A stretch of DNA of 64,000 nt from Hemileia vastatrix. Its lineage: Eukaryota > Basidiomycota > Pucciniomycetes > Pucciniales > Zaghouaniaceae. This document shows, piece by piece, positions 58,991 to 64,000 of the stretch. Every line of letters starts with the position of its first letter. Within the stretch, counting starts at the first letter, position 1. Both the position numbers and the translations under genes were made by a program. The notes under the pieces were generated by a model, which did no database searches, was not told where the DNA came from, and was given only the letters and a program-made list of their open reading frames with translations. The DNA lies in contig JASXTE010000004.1 of NCBI GenBank assembly GCA_030280995.1, positions 42,943,297 through 43,007,296 of the forward strand, read 5' to 3'.

Positions 58991-59470
58991 TTGGGATAAA
59001 AACCAGGCCTAGGAGGGATAAAGAGGGGATGAAGAAGAAAAATGAGAAAAGATGGAGTTATAGAACAAAAAAAAGTGTTAATTTAACCTTGAAAATAAAA
59101 AAAACCACTTATAAAAACAGAAAACAAAATAAAAAAATAATAATAATTAGAAAAAAAAATCAAAAAAAAGATTAAAATGACTTACATGGAGAGATGAGAT
59201 AAGAAAATAAGTGAAAACAAATTGTTTTAGGGATGTTTGAGGAGAGGAGGAAGCTGATATGAGGGATGAATAAAGAAAAGAAACAGTGGAAAATTATGTG
59301 ATTGCTGAAAATATGCACTTTCATGTTGAGCTGGTGAATGAAAACAAATGAGACATTCAAAAAATAGATATTCACTGTAAATTCAAAAAAAATGAATATG
59401 CAAAAAAAACACCAGCTCAAGTTAATAAAAAATACAAGTTTAAAATTTGGAGAAAATGAAAAAAAAATTA

Positions 59471-59611
59471 AATGCATTTTGTTTCAAAATATTGGAGGGT
59501 GATTAGCATAATGACAGAGTGTATGCCAGTGGAAAGAATGTTTTTTGATCCAAGGGAGGGGAGAGCTGGAACAGGTTTGGGATCCTCTTCTTTGTAAAGA
59601 TAATTCCACAC
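59471..59611 (-). pseudogene. H1 transposase C-terminal remnant
   Basis: Reads YKEEDPKPVPALPSLGS and ends ITLQYFETKCI, corresponding to the last about 45 residues of the H3 frame (DPEPPPALPSLDSQ ... ITLQHFTLQCF). Cut at about 59611 by gypsy-3; the 3' flank (59160-59470) also aligns with H2 and H3. Confidence 0.82.
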
Positions 59612-59745
59612 AAGTCGTAGGGTCTGAAACGGGTGGATTAATAGCCATTATCAGAAGATAGCGTAGGGCTGTATCATAAATATAGTCAGGTTTAATTACC
59701 AAGTGTGTGTTTTTGTGATCTCTGTTTCAATTTTATATTTTGGGA

Positions 59746-60384
59746 ATGGATCCTACTGTGACTACATCTAGGGGATGTCATGAGAGGGTTAAATTTCCCA
59801 ATTCTTCAGCATCGTTGCCAAAGATGGTAACTACAATCATTAGGTGTAAAGATGAAAGCTTGCATTTTTCTGGCATTAATACCAAGAAGTTTTTACGCAG
59901 GTTTGAGCAGGCAGCTGAAGTTCATGGAGCAACTGAATACGATATGGTGCGTCAAGTACTATTATTTGTAAATAATGAGTGCAAAGACGATTTAGAGGAT
60001 CTAAAAGGGCATGAAAAGCGAGATTGGCCAGCACTAAAAGAACAGATGCTCAAGAGATGGCCAAAGGTTACAGAGGAAACTAGGTATATCATGAAGGACC
60101 TGGATATCTTGGTAAAAAGGGTCAAAGCTAAAGGGGGTGTTCAAGACCCTAAGGAATTTAAAAGTTTTAGGGAAGACTTCGACCAAATAGTGGAATATTT
60201 AGTTAGTAATGAAAATTTTAGTGATGCTAATGCGTCTTTACCTTGGTTTTGTGAAGCGTTAGCGCCAGAAGTTGAAGACTGGGAAAAAAGGCCCTTGGAT
60301 AACGAAGGAAAGCTGGTTAAAAAAAGGGACGGAAATTATAAGTACCCTGGATTAGAAGAAGTAGAAACGGCAGTGGAAGCTTAA
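59746..60384 (+). pseudogene. gypsy-3 Gag, N-terminal part
   Basis: ATG at 59746. Capsid-like helical region with FSGINTKKFLRRFEQAAEVH and RDWPALKEQMLKRWP, typical of Ty3-type Gag. It ends at a TAA (60382-60384) after VETAVEA; the frame continues directly with LKLLQVESRAARV, so this is a single stop, most simply CAA to TAA. Confidence 0.85.
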
Positions 60385-62055
60385 TTGAAGTTGCTTCAAG
60401 TTGAGAGTCGCGCAGCTAGGGTTGCTTTGGATAATGAGGAGATGAATGAAGATGCGTCTGGTGTACAATCACCTCCTCAGATGTCGTCTCCTAAAGTTAA
60501 AGTTTTTACTAAGGATCCAGATTCAGTTATGGCAAGGATTGATGAGTTGGAGAAAAAGATAATTGAAGCGGCAAAGGCAAAAGAGTCGTTTAGGCCCAAG
60601 AGTTCTCCTCAACCTTTGCGTTTTTCTGCTATGGTGTGCTATTATTGTAATAAAGAGGGGCATACTAGGATGAGGTGTAATGCACTTCAAAGGGATAAAG
60701 AGGAAAAGGTAGTTTACGAGGACGGGACTACGCTTATTTTGGAAGATGGTACTAAGCTTGTTAAAGACAAGGATCTAGGGATGCGAGCCATGGACATTGA
60801 TCATATTAATAGAAAGTCTATGGAAGGCAGGTCAAACAAGGGCAAAGAGCCTGAAATTAAAGAGAAAGGCAAGGATGCGAAGTCAGTTAATTTTGCAGTT
60901 ACTTGCGCAGTGCTGGATTTTAAAGTAAAAGAGGGAGCAGTTTCAGTGCCACTCACCGCAGTGCGTTTGGAGATGTTCGCAGCAAAGCACAAGAAAATCG
61001 CCCCACCTACAGTTACTAGGCCAAGAAGGACTGGCACTAGGTATTCAAATTCAGAGGATATGGAGGAAGTAGGGTATACTACTAGAGAAAATACACCTGC
61101 GCCTATCAAGGATGTTGAAATAGATGGTATGCAACCAGGAGTTTATAGTGTGGATCACCAGGTAGAATATCAAACGGCAATGTTGGAGGAGTCAGAGGTA
61201 GTACAGCAAAGAGTGGTACCTGCTGAAAGAATGCCAGGAGCAAGGCACAATACTCCAAAGAACCCACCTGGAAGAGCAAAAGCTGGTGCGAAGGCAACTC
61301 AACCTAAATGGAGAATGCAGCGCCCGGTTCACTCTGATTTTCCTAAAGTGGCTGAGGATTTAGTTGCGCAATGTTTGAAAACTACAGTTTCTGTTCCATT
61401 GGGGATGCTTACAGAAGTAGTGCTGGATGTAGCAAATGGAATTGTGGATAAGTGTAGGAAGCAAAGGATTGCTAATTGCGCTGAGTTTGATGTTGAACAG
61501 CAGTCATTTCAGCCTGTCGTTGGAATACCTAGGGCGCCACATTATGCAGGACCCTTAGGGTATTTAACAATTACTCTAAATGGTAAGCAAATTAAAGCGT
61601 TAGTGGATACAGGTTCACAAATCAATGTGGTGTCAGTGGATGATGCAGTGGAGTTAGGTCTTCCTGTTAAAGACAATGAAGGCACTGTCTCAGGAGTTGG
61701 TGGAGGTAGGTTACCTGTTATAGGTGTAGCAGAGTATGTATGCACTAGAGTTGCGGGAGCAACGAGGGATATACATTTTTATGTTCCAATGGGTGTAGTC
61801 AAACCAGTTTTAGGCACACCATTTTTAATGGATTACTCTGCAACTATAGATTATTGTTCAAATAAGACTATTGGAATAAGGATTATGGGTGATGATGGTG
61901 TTCCAGTAACAAAGGTTTTAGTAGCGCCTAAGGATGGTGGCTGGGAAACTAAGTACTCTGGAGCTGCGCGGTTAGAGAAAGAAAGAGAATTTTATGAGGA
62001 AGTCTCAGATGACCAGATAGGGCGACTGCCAGGAAGGCACCAACATTTTCATTAG
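60385..62055 (+). pseudogene. gypsy-3 Gag C-terminus and protease
   Basis: In frame with the previous ORF. CCHC zinc knuckle CYYCNKEGHTRMRC (about 60637-60678), a long charged and Pro-rich linker, and a retropepsin-like protease (about 61540-61900) with ALVDTGSQINVVS (active-site DTG) and VLGTPFLMDYSATID. A frame change near 62040 leads into the pol frame. Confidence 0.88.
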
Positions 62056-64000
62056 GGACTGGCATTTTAGGTGTTACTATCTCCCAGGATGAGAGGAACC
62101 CAGATAGTAACCAGTCAGTCCAACAATAAGGGATACGTAAAGCGGTACTTCATAGGTGTCTTGGGAATACTACTGTAGAATGTATTATACCTAAGCTTTT
62201 TAATTTCTTTGATTATGGATATTGTTATACTAATATTAAAAAGAAAAGACAAAAACAGGATTTAGGTGCAAACCATAGTTATATTAGAAAGGGTTTTATT
62301 TTAATTAATGAAGGAAGCAGCAAGAGCTGTTTTGCATCAAAGTATAAACCAGTAGCTGTTAAGGTTAAACCAGTGAATGTAGTGATGCCTGATTTGAATC
62401 CTCCTTTTCAGAGGCCGGCGCTGTCTAGGAATCCTTATGATACCCCTTTAACAAAGTTTCCGCCTGATTTTGCGCCTACTAGTAAGATTACGATGGAAAG
62501 GCTTCAGATGGTTAATTTTGGACTAGAGGATTGGTTATCGCAGGAAGAAAAGAAGTTGCTGTTACATGTTATGGTTCTTAGGGAAAATACTATTGCGTTT
62601 TCAGAAGAGGAAAGAGGTTTGTTGAAACACTCTTATGGTAAACCTTATATTGTTCCAGTTATACCTCATGCGCCGTGGCAGAAGAAGGCTTTTCCAATAC
62701 CAGCTGCTATAAGAGAAGAGTATACGGAATTAATTAGGGGAAGGTTAAAGTCTGGCTTGTATGAACAGTCTATGTCTAGTTATTCAAGTCCAGTGTTTTG
62801 CGTTGTTAAACATAATGGTAAATTAAGGGTTGTTCATGATCTTAAGGAGATGAAAAAGGTTACAGTAAAGGACGCAGGGATGCCACCAATGCCAGAGGAG
62901 TTTGTGGATTCTTTTGCGGGACGTGCATGTTATGGATTAGGTGATATTATGAGAGGATATGATGAGTGCAAATTGGACAAATCATCCAGACCCATGACAA
63001 TTTTTGAAACGCCACTGGGGTGCTTCAGGTTGACAAGGTTACCGCAAGGTGCAATGAATTCTGTGGCGGTATATCAAGCACAGATGATGTGGATATTTCA
63101 GGATGAAATTCCAGAACATGTGGGAATTTTCATCGATGATGGTGGTATAAAAGGACCAGCCAGTGATTATGATGGGGAAGTGTTAGAAGAGAATCCGTAT
63201 ATTAGAAGGTTTTTTTGGGAATATGTGATTACTTTGGAAAGAGTGCTATTTAGGATAGAGGAGGAAGGATTAACAATTTCTGGGTCCAAATTTTCTTGTT
63301 GTGTTCCAGCGCTAGATATAGTGGGACATGTGGTATGCAAGGAAGGGAGAATCGTTGCTGAAAAACAGAGTAATAAGGTGCTTACGTGGCCGAGAACAAG
63401 AAATAATAAGGAAGTTAGAGGGTTTTTAGGCATTTGTACATATGTAAGAATGTTTATTTGAGATTTTGCTTTGTTGTCTTCACCTTTATGGCGCTTAATG
63501 AGAAAAGATGTTGTATGGGATTGGACGGAGGAATGCGAGGAGTCATGTGAGTTATTGAAAAGGATTGTAGGGAAAGATATTCTTTTGAAGAAATTAGAGT
63601 ATGGACCAGGCGCTGGGAAAATTACTCTAGCGGTAGATTCTAGTGTGTCTGCGGTGGGTGCAGTTTTGATGCAGGAGGATGAGGAAGGTAATGATAGACC
63701 TGTCCTTTATAAGCCTAAGACTTTTACCAAAGTGGAGTCCAGGTACTCTCAGTCCAAGCTGGAGTTATGTGGAGTAGCAAAAATTTTTAAGAAGCTACAA
63801 TGGATGCTTTGGGGGCAGCATTTTGAGCTGCAGGTTGATGCACTATCGTTGGTGCAAATGATTAGTAGCCCAAGTTTACTAGATGCGCCCATGACAAGGT
63901 GGGTAGCGCAGATTAATTTGTTTTCTTTCGATTTAGTCCATAAACCGGGAAAATCATTCACTATGCTGGATTCATTATCAAGAAGACCATTGTGTGAAGA
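62056..64000 (+). pseudogene. gypsy-3 reverse transcriptase and RNase H
   Basis: Pol frame from about 62045, with stops TAA near 62127 and TGA at 63459-63461. Reverse transcriptase with SSPVFCVVKHNGKLRVVHDL, LGDIMRGYDECKLD, PLGCFRLTRLPQGAMNS and active site IFIDDGG (about 63130). After the TGA comes the connection region and RNase H: TLAVDSSVSAVGAVL, RYSQSKLELCGV, VHKPGKSFTMLDSLSRRP at the window edge. The TGA stands where CGA (Arg) would fit RDFALLSSPLW. FIDDGG with a second G is unusual for the polymerase motif. Confidence 0.88.

Larger units (their letters stand above)
15438..64000 (+). mobile_element. PIF/Harbinger-type element H1 (right end outside the window)
   Basis: Starts with AGGGGGTATCAATGTTGACC after ATT. 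Own sequence is 15438-18528 and 57899-59611; the rest is nested insertions (O from 18529 to 57898 and gypsy-3 from 59612). Gene layout: SANT/coiled-coil gene (15734-17033, +), TET/JBP-like gene (minus, split by O), a polypyrimidine/polypurine hairpin (about 58300-58990) and the 3' end of the transposase (minus, 59611-59471). This is the same layout as H2. All genes are decayed, so H1 is the oldest and outermost layer. The right terminus should lie beyond the window. Confidence 0.8.
59612..64000 (+). mobile_element. Ty3/gypsy element gypsy-3, 5' part (runs off the window)
   Basis: A different family from gypsy-1/2: Gag with a CCHC knuckle, aspartic protease, reverse transcriptase and RNase H in order, all plus strand, higher GC than its surroundings. 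It interrupts the H1 transposase at about 59612. Only about 130 bp lie between that break and the Gag start, too short for a normal LTR plus leader, so the 5' LTR is very short, deleted, or the insertion was 5' truncated. Integrase and the 3' end are outside. Confidence 0.85.

Noticed and set aside
58900..59175. 91-aa Lys/Gly-rich ORF
   Set aside because: Purine-arm artefact of the H1 hairpin.

Overview
This window looks like a repeat-packed, AT-rich fungal chromosome. Short 55-62 nt introns, chromodomain Ty3 elements, PIF/Harbinger elements and TET/JBP-like dioxygenase genes together suggest a rust fungus (Pucciniales) or relative. That assignment is inference from gene families and compactness, not proof. 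I saw no rRNA, tRNA or CRISPR.

The only non-transposon gene I can support is a seven-exon gene of unknown function on the minus strand (12506 to 4838). Its first exon is split by a complete, apparently very young Ty1/copia element (6859-12379, flanked by the 5-bp duplication CGGTT). With the element removed the exons join to 597 codons with no frame error. To its left are the 3' part of a chromodomain Ty3/gypsy element (1-3480) and a fragment of a TET-like gene.

From 15438 to the window end everything appears to be a Russian doll of transposons. Harbinger element H1 starts at 15438. A non-coding element O (18529-57898) sits inside the H1 TET-like gene. O contains a second copy of itself, M (20306-25338), in opposite orientation, and a Ty3/gypsy element, gypsy-2 (25405-55189). 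The 3' LTR of gypsy-2 is split by Harbinger element H2 (26323-45413). The TET-like gene of H2 is split in turn by Harbinger element H3 (29666-35765). Further insertions are MITEs, a solo LTR, two copies of a 1-kb element X and a second non-coding TIR element K. H1 resumes at 57899 and is broken again at about 59612 by a third Ty3/gypsy element that runs off the window.

The most interesting content is the gene set shared by H1, H2 and H3: a DDE transposase, a SANT/coiled-coil partner protein, and a TET/JBP-like 2-oxoglutarate/Fe(II) dioxygenase. H2 and H3 show the same order and orientation between the same termini, and H1 fits as far as it can be seen. A DNA-modification enzyme as a standard cargo of a Harbinger family is the best candidate here for an undescribed system. 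All copies in this window carry some lesion.
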